DNA of 64,000 bases from Collybia mongolica (Eukaryota; Basidiomycota; Agaricomycetes; Agaricales; Clitocybaceae), in contig JAAXNY010000009.1 in the NCBI GenBank assembly GCA_013420905.1, forward strand, positions 186,001 through 250,000, in the 5' to 3' direction. Of the stretch, positions 23,486 to 33,879 are shown one piece after another. Position numbers and translations under genes: made by a program. The notes beneath the pieces were generated by a model. It ran no database searches. It was not told where the DNA came from and saw only the letters and a program-made list of their open reading frames with translations. Position 1 is the first letter of the stretch, and each line of letters starts with the position of its first letter.

Positions 23486-24924
23486 CGTGTCCTCGGGACA
23501 GGGTATAATATAGAATGTAAGGAAGGAATAAAGAGGAAGCGAACATCGTGTCTTATAACATGTTTGAGCAGGGAGGCTGACGAAAGATTGAAGGCCATCA
23601 CTTGTGGTGATCCTGTATAAACTTGTTCAGGTCACCAAATTTTGAGTTGGACAAGCACGTCGGGAGTTCCGGGCCGTGATCCGGTTCACGAGCAACCCTG
23701 TTTAGTACCGAGTTCCGACCATCCTCCCCCACCAGTCATTCGACAACTTCCGAAATGTATACATAACGTGTTTGAGTTGGTACTGGATGAAGACCTTGGA
23801 CTGAGATGCATGGAACAAGAAAGGTATGTAGCATGAAAAATCCGAATACTCCATTGCCTCACGTTGTCATTCTCATAACAAGACAAGTCAGCCATGGAAG
23901 TATAACAAAAACCACAAGCGCAAACTACAGTTCTTCTCGAAACCATCATGTGCAGTATAACCACAACGCAACCATACGACAATACACGGCTCTTCGAACA
24001 TACCTCACGTTTCAAGAGTTCGTCAGATCTAGCCAATTCGGAGCAGATGGGCTCAACACCGGAGTTTCCTGGATAAAGCACGCCAGGTGAACAAACCAAT
24101 GTTTGACGGCTGGACCCATCAGCAGATCTTCCGGGGACTGCGGGGTGCTATTCATCATCCACGCGAAATGGACACGGTACACCAAAGCACATGAACCACA
24201 GACTTCAGTCAATGATGTCTCCGGGAGTACGCAAACGCTCCGTTCCATGATGTAGGCAGTATTGTAACACTGCCGTCCAGAAGCTTTACTCAGTCCAGAC
24301 CCAAGTCGATACAACCGGGGTTACATTCGCATGGCATGACCCGAGAGCCGGCATCCTGTAATAGCCATGTGCAATTTTTATACTTGCGACGCGTTTGGCC
24401 CTGTCAGTCCCTTCCGCTTTTCACCCACCTTCATTGCTTAAGTCCAACTGATGTTCTTTTTATTTAAAAAAAGCCATCATAAAAGTCGCGAAGTCAAAAC
24501 AAATAGGCAATACACCATCTAACCAACGCATCGCAAGGGGCAGCAGTCGCCCTGAACTGACAATAGTTAGGTCTCCTAGGCAGCCTTCTTAATCTCTCGG
24601 GTTCTGAGGCACTCTGCATGAATTTGGATGGTTATATTTTCTTCGTGGTAAGGCGAGTGAATTAGATGTTTCTAGCGAATCGCGACGCGGTGACAGGTGA
24701 CATAAAAGTTCATCCACTCTCTGTCCACCCTCTTGGTTAATTCCCAGCTGACCTATGCACAATGTGTGCCCACACGTCCTGCCTGCCGAAGAGAAGGCCA
24801 AGCGATAAGTCAGCATCACCCTCCGATTGAGCGCCTTTAAATGCTGCTAACGAGATGCTCCGAACTACCCCTGGGTCTAACCGCTCCTGCTACCACAATA
24901 CCGCTACTCATCTAGTTAACGCCA
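23486..24924. promoter_or_regulatory. Divergent intergenic region between PL8 B and PL8 C
   Basis: The 1.4-kb gap separates two head-to-head lyase genes, so both promoters must lie here. A TATATTATA-like element sits near the PL8 B start, and a TTTAAAT element about 90 bp before the PL8 C start. Short open frames in the middle have no recognisable motif. No repeat or RNA gene seen. Confidence 0.55.
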
Positions 24925-27924
24925 ATGAAACGCTTTATCCTCACATTCCTTTTATACACCCACTATAATTTTCTTCAGTCTTTTGGCGTTGTTGTCGACT
25001 CGGTGCCGCGTGCTGGCCACACAAGCAGCCAACCGCTCCAGCGTATCCGCGCCTCACCATCACGCTTGGGTCGCTTCGACGACACAGAAACCTCCCAAAC
25101 AAGCTCTGCTAACACGGCTAATGACCCCTCTGTTTACCACTTGCACAAACGAGCCTCAATTGACATCGTTCGAGAACGCCGTTTCAGCAGCATTGTAGGC
25201 GATGCGAACAAACCGGACAACGATATCTCAGCATGGTATGTGGTACAAGCCCCTCGTCTTTACAGCTCCTCTAAACGAGCACTTTTCAGGCTATCAACTC
25301 TCGGCTCGAACGGAAAATGGCCCGACTCTGAGGTTGACTACACAACAGGATGTGATGCACGTCGCGCGAATTGGCCCGCTCAAGTACATTGGCTTCGTGT
25401 CGGTGAGTGCAACGTCATACACCGATTCACTGAGATTTCTGAGCTGTCGAAAAGTGGTCATGGCTGCAGCATGGCATGGAGGTCTCGAGGGAGGCGAACA
25501 ATACGTGAAGAACGAGTCCTTCCGGACAAAGGTATCGCTCGCAATGGACTATTGGTTCAATCGAGACTTCACCAACATCGGATGTCTGGGCGGCGGCGGT
25601 ACATCGTCGTGCCCATGCACCAATCCAAACAACCAACTTTGGTACGTAACCTCACACCCCTTTCTGGCTATTCGCCACCTAACATCATGGCTCGGAACCC
25701 AGGAACACCAACTGGTTCTCCAATGTTCGTTATCCATCAACTTCTATGTAGACTAAATTAACCGATGGCCCCCAAAGGTAATTCTTATTCCCGACCTGGT
25801 CGGACAAACTTGCCTGTTGCTTGGTAACACCCTCACTGCGTCCCAGCGGAACGTATGCATCCGCATGACCCAGCGCTCATTTGAATACCAGGCCGACTCC
25901 ATGACTGGTGCAAACGCTCTTGATGTCTGTAGGATTGGGATGGACCAAGCCCTCCTGACGTCAAATACCACCTTGTTGGCGGACGCCTACCGACGCTCGC
26001 ACCTGGAACTCAAGATCATGAATGATGTCAAGGCTGACGGGATTCGCGCTGATGGAGCCTTTGGTACGTGTGCCGTGAGGTCATTATACATAATCACCCG
26101 ATTAGCTCATGGTTTAAACTAGGTCAACATGACGGCATGCTATACAACGGAAACTATGGTGAGTCGGATACACATATCTCCTACAAATTCTTTTGGACAT
26201 TTACGGGTATTCTTAGGCAAGGATTAGTACGTACATCATGTATTCTCTGCTCTATCAGTTCCGGTTCTGATTACTAAATCAGTACCAACGATATTCTCGG
26301 CATTGAGATCGAAGCTGCTGGTACTGAATTTGCCGCCAGCACTGATTCTCAGAATGCGTTCGCGACCCTTTTCGAGGGTGACCGCTGGATGATCTACCGC
26401 AACGTACTCACCGGCGTGCTGCACTGGGACTTCGTACGTCGAACACGACGTACTATCTCTCTCCCGTGAACTAATCTGTGCTTTACGCTAGTCCGCTCTT
26501 GGGCGATTCATTAGCTTCCCCGTCGTTGACAACCAGTATGAATTTTGATTTGACTTTCATTATCCAATACTTATGGCCCCACAACAGGGCTACTGGGTCC
26601 ATCAAGATGAATCTGACTTCGATTGGGGAACTCGGTCGACTGTGGCAATCCCAGTCACTGACTACCTTTGAAAGTAGCCTAGTGAAATCGACGACGAACG
26701 CGAATGCTGGCAGTCTCCAAGGGAACCGTATGCTCTACACTAATGACTACATCGTGGGTTTATATGCTCTATAAACAATTATGTGTACTGAGATCTTCAT
26801 GTAGGTTCAGCGGGGATCAAACTATGTTTCAACAGTCAAGATGTGGTCGTCACGATCGAAGCATACCGAGTGCACCAACACCCAAAATGTGCGTATAACA
26901 TGTACATTTCCTATTCTTGAATTTTGACCATGTTCCTGAACAGCCGTTGGGTTTCCATCTCGCTGATGGTGTACACTACACCTACTTACAAGGCAATGAA
27001 TACGAGGATATCTCTGCGGCTTGGGACTGGAACCTAATTCCAGGCACCACCACCGACTATGGAAACACACCGCTTGCCTGTGGCAACAATGGACTTCTAG
27101 GCGTTGAAGCATTTGTTGGCGGTGCATCGAATGGGCAGATTGGAGTCGCCGCAATGCGATACACGAACCCCAAAACGAAGGCACTTAAGTGGCAAAAAGC
27201 CTGGTTCTTCCTCGATGACGACGTCCAGCACGTCATGCTTGCCGGTTTGTCGTCTACCAGCACAGCGCCCGTCTACTCCATACTTGACCAGCGCCGCCGC
27301 GATGGCCCAGTTTTGGTGGATGGTGTGGAACACCAGACGTCAAACAACACGGGTGTCCGAACCTTATTCCACGGAGGCGTTGGATACAAATTTAGCGACT
27401 CTGGGTCGCCCGTTTCCGTGCAAGTAGGGCAGAAGACTGGTGATTGGTCAAAGATCGGGACATCCACTCAGCCACCCACCACTGTCGATCTATTCGCTGC
27501 TTGGATCCCACACCAGTCCCTCCCTTCACCTATTTCATACACCATCTTCCCCGGAACCACCTCATCGAGCTTCCCAACGAAGGCTTCCCAGCTCCAACTC
27601 CGCTCCATTCAGAATGACGCACACGTCTCCGCTGTCGTTGATGATGCCCACGACACTGTGATGGTTATATTCTGGGACGCAGCCGGTGGCTCGATGACAT
27701 TCCAAGCTTCTCCGGCGTTCGGTCAGGTTACGATTGCGACCAACGGCAATGCTGCTGTTATCTACAAGCTGCAAACTGGAGACATTACAGTTGCTGATCC
27801 GTCACAGAGTCTTTCGTCCCTTAGGCTCACTTTGATCCAGCAGGGTACTACAAAGACGCTGACATTCACTTTACCTGTAGGTGGGCTCGCGGGTAGTAGT
27901 GTCACCGAGAATTCTCGCTCTTAG
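24925..27924 (+). CDS. Secreted polysaccharide lyase family 8 protein, paralog C
   Basis: Twelve exons give 2391 nt, 796 residues: 24925-25235, 25290-25402, 25455-25641, 25703-25724, 25778-26063, 26123-26158, 26217-26226, 26283-26433, 26492-26535, 26588-26753, 26805-26888, 26944-27924. The signal peptide covers about residues 1-20, with dibasic HKR at 75-76. Predicted catalytic residues are Asn257 (TGAN), His309 and Tyr318 (QHDGMLYNGNYG) and Arg377 (LGRFIS). The His-Tyr spacing of nine equals that of characterised PL8 lyases. The super-sandwich starts near residue 470 (EYEDISAAWDWN). Intron 1 is 54 nt without a stop, so its retention would stay in frame. The gene is closest to paralog A but on the opposite strand. 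Intact; substrate unknown. Confidence 0.93.
26217..26226 (+). other. 10-nt micro-exon of PL8 paralog C
   Basis: Exon GCAAGGATTA lies between TTCTTAG and GTACGT. It is identical to the micro-exon of paralog A and needed to keep GNYGKDYTN in frame. Confidence 0.8.
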
Positions 27925-28169
27925 GTTACTCCTTCGTTTCTGTCTCTTATCAACGATCTATCCGTCCGCACTGTGCGATTTTAAATTATACCCTCTATGT
28001 ATCTCTATTTATCAGTGAATAACCCGTTTCGAATTTCTCGATATTACGAATCGGGCCTTGGAACTTTATTCAATGCAGACTTGAAATTGCGAATTTGGGC
28101 TGGGATTGTATGTTAAGATGCCTGCTCCCAGGCGTGGATGGGAACTGCAAGTTTGATCGACGGGTCAGT

Positions 28170-29504
28170 TCACCACTCAAATTTCCGCTTATCTATGCCT
28201 CTAACGCCAGGGAGATGAATAGCGAATACGTTTCCAGACTCCGTGTATTTTGATACCTTCTCCGGTATTTTATGATCCCCTGATTCTTCGAGACTTCCGG
28301 TAGTAACAAATAGGATATCCATATTCGGTCCTGAAAGCAAATGAATGCCTTGAGTTATTATAACTTGTACAGGGATGAAAGGTGCACCTCCGAATACAGG
28401 TGCGGTAATATTGTGAGCGTTAGAAAATACGATTTCTAGATCAGGCGTTCCGTCGGGGAGGTATCGAGTAACTTTATCACCCGCCCACCTAAGCGTTGAT
28501 GCATTCGCTGGTAACTTCGATGAAATGGGTGAGCTTACTTTGCGACATACACCCTATCCTGATCATCCAAGCATATCCCATCAGGACGGCCTTGGTAAGG
28601 AGTAGTTACCCAAACGCGTTTGTTGCTTAATGATCCTGTTGCATTATCGTAGTCTAATGCGAGTATGTGTGGAGCTCGGGTGTCGCAGACATACCTTCAA
28701 AGAAACCATTGAATAACATGTTCAGTGCCATACCAATCAGGACACCTACATAGTATTTCCATCTCTGCTGAAACCAATTCCGTTGGGTATTGTCAATTCG
28801 CTTAGAACCTCCTCGCTGACCCATTCACCCATCCCATTATGTTGCTTTTTCTCAATCTGCCATACCTTTCCAACCCATTTCTCCTCTAGAAAGGGTTCCC
28901 CTCGTACAGTTTTACTACCAGCATAGAAACGTCCGTATTCGTCACATGCTCCATCGCTGAACATTCTATTTGGCTGAGGTTCATCTTCAACTTTGGGCGC
29001 GATAGGGTTGCACAGGATGAGGGGAGATATGGAGATGGGGTATTGGGGAGAGGATTTAGGTGCTGGGAGGGGGAGGATGGCAAAACCTAGCGATGTGGCA
29101 ACAATAAACTATACACCATTTACTTGGGAGTGGTAGCATCGTTGTGGAAAGAAGCGTACACCTCGAGTGTGCCTTCTAAGGGCAATGCTGCCAATACAAG
29201 CATCATAGTAATCCGTGCTATGGTTTCGAGTCTCATAGTGAAAGTGGTGGATACAGTTACAGCCTCTGCAACGACAATAGTTTGTGAAGGGATGATGACC
29301 AATTTGTGTAGGGGATTGTTACATGTCAACGAAATGGAGAATCTCAGTTTCGGTCTCCCATATCGGCCCTTCGCCTGGTCACAAATGATGAGTTCCGTGG
29401 CGTCAATTGCAACAAATTATCTGTGAAAGCTCACCGAGTACAGTTTTAATCCGAAGAATGGGTTCTTCGGGAGCTTGTATGATGCCTGTCTCCTGGGACA
29501 ACAT
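28170..29504 (-). CDS. SMP-30/gluconolactonase/LRE-family lactonase
   Basis: Seven exons on the minus strand sum to 1005 nt, 334 residues: 29504-29435, 29374-29323, 29265-29160, 29108-28750, 28694-28539, 28488-28388, 28330-28170. The six-bladed propeller signatures are all present: GEGPIW with the metal-binding Glu and LHFVDI in blade one, and GSIALRR and VATSLGFAIL. Then come FSDGACDEYGRFYAGS (Ser where many relatives have Asn), IPNGIGFSRDG with the metal-binding Asn, and RPDGICLDDQDRVYVAKW with the metal-binding Asp. The family hydrolyses aldonolactones and related esters with a divalent metal; the substrate here is unknown. There is no signal peptide, so it is probably cytosolic. It is divergent from the MFS transporter and next to the lyases, which suggests a role in sugar-acid catabolism. 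A truncated duplicate lies at 50553-51040. Confidence 0.9.
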
Positions 29505-29914
29505 CTAGCGGATCGTACTGGGCGCTCGGGACTCCTCACTATAGGAGGGTAGAAAATTGGACGTAACCCAACCGTTGTATGAGGCAAGGCTTGAATAAAG
29601 GGTAATAAATTGCTCCCGTTAGCAGCGGGAAGGAGTTCTTCCTCGTCGTGGAGCTGAATTAGGGTTTGATTTGATCACATGTGCACGCGTCGTCGCGTTC
29701 GACTCTTGAGTCTCACCACTGCCAATGTCCACCTCAGCAGGAAAATCTCTCCTCCTTGTGAATCAGGTGGCGCATCGTACTATAGGCGCATGACTATTGA
29801 CGACATTCCCTGCCTTCCCACCATCTTTCTTTTTTCGCTCATGGCAGCCCAAGAAACCTTATAATGACCAACTACACGTCCTCATTCTCCGGCTAGTATT
29901 CAGCTGGACTCAGG
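29505..29914. promoter_or_regulatory. Shared divergent promoter region (lactonase / transporter)
   Basis: The 410-bp gap lies between head-to-head start codons of the SMP-30 gene and the MFS gene, compatible with co-regulation. No specific binding site can be named from sequence alone. Confidence 0.5.
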
Positions 29915-32143
29915 ATGTCCAAGCCTGTCCCAACTCCTCCTCTTGTGCCTGCAGAAATCCAATCTAGCGATGCTACGCATGTTACTGGCAAAGGACACGA
30001 GAAGAAAGTCGAGAACTTTCGCCCCAAACTCCAACACATTCTTGAAGATACGGATCTGGCTGGAAAGGATATGGATGAGGCCGCGAATGTATTGAGAGGT
30101 CAGGACCTAGATTATACTAAAGAAGAAGGCGGGTCCTAAACTATCGTCTCCATTACGGAAGACCTGATCATGTTCGCCTTTCTAGAAATCACTCTTGTGG
30201 CCCGAATTGACTGGCGTCTTATGCCCCTGATGGCTATTACTTGCGGGATGCAATTCGTGGACAAGGCCGCTATATCCAATGCAGCTACGTTCGGTATGAA
30301 AACGGATTTAAATCTCCAAGGACAAGATGTATGTTCTTTTCCTCTCTGCTTTCCAGTCTTATCTTAATCCGCTGCAGTACTCATGGTCAAATCGGTCCTC
30401 TGCCTGCTCCTTTGAAGGCGCTGACAATACACTCTCGTAACAGGGCCGTGTCTGTCTTTTACTTCTCCTACCTTCTCGGTACCTGGCCGGCAAGTTATCT
30501 CATGCAACGCTACCATGTTGGACGCGTTATTGGTATCGCGTGTTTCCTATGGGGCGTTAGTATTCTCGCCATAGTTGGTGTCAAAAACTACGGAGTATAT
30601 TCGATTTCCCTACTATCCGGTGCTTGGCCACTGATTCATGTCCCCAGGGCTTGATAACGTGCCGTTTTTTCCTGGGTCTGTTCGAGGCACCACTTTCCCC
30701 CGGCTTCTTAATGATTACGACCCGGTGGTATACGCAGAAGGAACAACCTGTATGCGTTTAGGTCTTTGAGTTTGTCCCAGCTTTTTAATCACAATCAGTT
30801 TCGCTTTGGTGTCTGGACCCTTCTCAATGGCTGGCTTCCTATCCCTGCACTGATTATTTACTATGCTCTGGGCCATGCCGATGGGCCACTGGCGTCATGG
30901 AGGTACGATATTATTGAATCCCATTTTCGGAAATTCTAATCATCCGGTAGGTACATTTTCCTCCTACTCGGTATTCTCACCATCATCATCGCGGTCCTGG
31001 TGTTCCTCGTAATCCCTGATACGCCTGCCAACGCGCCTTGGCTGAGTGAGCGAGAAAAAGCTATCGCTGTTGAAAGGATTGCAAAAAGTCAGACCGGGAT
31101 CAAGTGAGCCCACTTTCGATGCTCTACCTCACCGAAGAACTGACATGGTGCCACAAGGAACCCAGCGTGGAAGAAAGAACAATTTGTCGAAGCATTGACT
31201 GACATTCGGGCCTGGCTTGTCGTTATGACTTTGTTCCTCTCGCAGTCCGGTGGAGCAATCACGACCAACTTTATCGGATTGATTATTAACGGATTCGTAA
31301 GACCATCCCCTCGTACTTATTCGCCACTTAGACTAAACAATATACATCCAGGGCTACTCCCAGCTCCGCTCCCTTCTACTCCAAACTCCTGCATTCGCCA
31401 TTCAAGGCACGATCTGTCTGATCGTCACTGGTCTCGTCACCTTCACGCGAACGTTTCGTGATTTTAAACAACCGCTCCTCTCGTTGGCAGCTTGTTGTGT
31501 TGTTGCGGGTACTGCAGTGATATACACCCATGAGCCAACGCCTGGTAATCGGCAATTACTTTTGGGGATGATGTATATGATCGCGTTGAATAATTGTAGC
31601 TTTACTACTATTATGTGAGCTTTTCTATCTCCAATTTGTGGGGGTTTCAGCTAAGATCTAATTGATGTAGGTCCGTTATCGGTGTCAACTTTGCTGGTGC
31701 GACGTAAGTCTTTGCACGAGCTATGTAACCTCTGTTATCCAACGTTATCATAGGAAGAAAAGTACCATTTCGGCTATGAGTTTCGTGGCGTACTGCATCT
31801 CGAACATCCTCGTTCCCCAATCGTTTCGAGGAAACGAGGCCCCTACTTACCACGTAAGCCTCACTGTCTACGGCTAATTGTCCAGGATTTCATCTCGTTG
31901 TAGTCTGGCATCCTAACGGTTATGTGTTTCCAAATTGCGCTCATCATATGTTACTGGGCGAGTTGGACCCTCATGACCTTGGAGAATAGGCGAAGGAATA
32001 AAATACAGCGAAGTCTTGCTGACGAAGTCCCCTCTTGTGAAGTCCGTGGCGACGGAGAGAAAGATGGTGAAATGAAGGAGGTGCTGCAGGGCTTGAAGGA
32101 TTTGACAGATAGGCTGAACCTAACATTTAGGTATTCTCCGTAG
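29915..32143 (+). CDS. MFS transporter, allantoate permease-like (anion:cation symporter family)
   Basis: Twelve exons sum to 1659 nt, 552 residues: 29915-30128, 30186-30328, 30378-30394, 30444-30594, 30648-30749, 30799-30902, 30951-31103, 31158-31296, 31352-31614, 31671-31703, 31754-31853, 31904-32143. A hydrophilic N-terminus with YTKEEE is followed by IDWRLMPLM at the start of TM1, the hallmark of the Dal5/Tna1-type family. Further blocks are YFSYLLGTWPASYLMQR, CRFFLGLFEAPLSPGF, WLSEREKAIAVERI in the central loop, and LENRRRNKIQ with DLTDRLNLTFRY at the C-terminus. About twelve membrane helices are expected in the plasma membrane. The family imports organic anions such as allantoate, nicotinate and sugar acids. 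Intron 1 is only in frame with a GC donor at 30129. Exon 3 is 17 nt. Confidence 0.9.
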
Positions 32144-32705
32144 GGGTATTAATTTACTGACGAATCAGACTTGAAGCCGACTTCGCGAATGCTCGCTACG
32201 ACCACCCGGCATACATGTCATTTAATACTTTGTCCTCCTCTGCTTTAGCCCCTTTCTGTCGGACGAGAATCCCCCTCTTCAGCGATACGACCGCCATTCC
32301 AGAATTTCGCGCAAGTGCTTCCCTACCATCTGTGTTTGAGATGAGTATTCGGTGGTCCATAACCTCATGTCATGTATGGAGGACAGTGGTTTCCCTGCAT
32401 AATTTAATAAAGCATGGCCCATGCAGAAGCCGTGGTCTGCGAAGAGACACAACGATGACCCCCACGTTAATCATACTCTTCTAGAAGGCATCACGAAGCT
32501 GCGTCTTATACATCTTACCTGGTTACTTATCACGATCTTATCGTTGCCAGTATGAGCCATCTAAGAGCGTCATCCCCACATAACCTTCGAAGCATTCCAA
32601 GCTCTTGCGTATTATCCCCAGCATGCGGGCTTAGATGATGTCGTACAGGTACACGATACCAACCAGTTTCATCTGTGCGTTGTAATTAAGATATCATGAA
32701 GTCAT
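32144..32705. other. Intergenic 3' of the MFS gene
   Basis: A weak open frame continues past the transporter stop (32161-32484), but the transporter already ends with its normal family terminus. No other motif was seen. Confidence 0.4.
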
Positions 32706-33068
32706 TTATAACTGGAGTGGGAACGAAGACGCTGACGAGTGAGCGAAGCGATAGAATTTATTGGAATCATCAATGAATGCGTCATGAAGCGCAGGTGTAT
32801 CGATTATGATCAGACAACGACCCGTGTAGGGGCTCTTGGGTATTTCAACAACGATGGGTTTCAGGGGAACCGTGCATGGGTCCAACCCCTGTCTCATGGC
32901 CAGTGGCACGGCTTCGACTCCGCAATGCGTTTGGTGGACTGTCATCCCTTGGGTACGAAGGCCGTTTGGCACGGCTGAAAGACCACAAACAGTACTTTTC
33001 CCAATGCCTGCCGGACCCATGACACTGTTTGAAATGTATGTCGACGGATGCGAGAAGATAACCCACAA
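32706..33068 (-). pseudogene. Remnant of a P-loop GTPase (AIG1/G-domain type)
   Basis: The minus-strand frame contains a Walker A / G1 motif (VMGPAGIGKST), a GLDPCTVPL block comparable to the GL.SCT segment of basidiomycete G-domain proteins, and a G3-like LIIIDTPALHD. It has no ATG, no upstream exon that can be joined, and no NKxD (G4) motif downstream, so it is probably a truncated or decayed gene. Related G-domain proteins are abundant in agaricomycetes and of unknown function. A frame overlapping on the same strand (33303-32845) adds no motif. Some exons could lie undetected nearby. Confidence 0.5.
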
Positions 33069-33214
33069 GATAACAATGTCCGTCGCTTTGACACCTTAAA
33101 CAGCGTACCAGGCCTTGTTTTAATTCGTTACTCTTGTCGTCTCTTTGCCGCCACTCCAAGAAAGTCCAACATTTGTCCATTTTGGCGTAAGTTATTGTTG
33201 CTGGGAGCTTGGGA

Positions 33215-33879
33215 AAGAGTGAGAAGACTGCCCGTGGTTTCAGAGTCGACCAGGAGGCCTTAAAGTGGCTCAAATACACGGGTATGTAGATAATTCCAAC
33301 CACAAGGCGACCTCGAGGTTATCTTATGAAGGGGCCAATTGTTGTAGGGTGCTTCAGGCACTTTGATGCCCCTCGCGATTGTGAACAAGACGCCAGCCGC
33401 AGTGGAAGCCAAACACAATCTCGTCGTATCACAACCGTGTTGCACATTATTTGTATCGACAAGGCTTGTTGAAACTGAAAGTCAAAGTCCAAAGTAGTCT
33501 CCTAAGAGTTGAGTCCACATTGTATATCTGGCTGGGCCAACTTGGTTGATGACACATGATCTAGAAGTACAACGCGGGCACGTGGGCACGACACGCTTTC
33601 TTTTCAAGTTCATCGATTTGACCTTGGACCCACCGTTCTCTGTTATGAGCAGTATTTTGAACCATCGCGGGACTCAAAGGTCAATACGTTATCCCCGGTA
33701 TCGCCTGCCATCGCATCAAGCTATATAACCGTGGTAATATTTTCTGTTCTGCCTCAAACAGGCACATCACCGCGAATTTCGACTCCTGATAGTTATTACA
33801 CCCATAAATCACCCACCCACACTAACGACCAGCCTATCCCTCCACGATCCAGAACGGGGGTCCTGTAATCAGCCACATC
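33215..33879 (+). repeat. Duplicated 5' flank of FunK1 (direct copy of 51041-51743)
   Basis: From AGAGTGAGAAGACTGCC onwards the sequence matches 51041-51743 almost continuously up to the kinase ATG, with scattered substitutions and small indels. Upstream of 33215 the two loci are unrelated. The conserved flank contains no open frame; it probably holds the promoter of the kinase. Confidence 0.85.
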
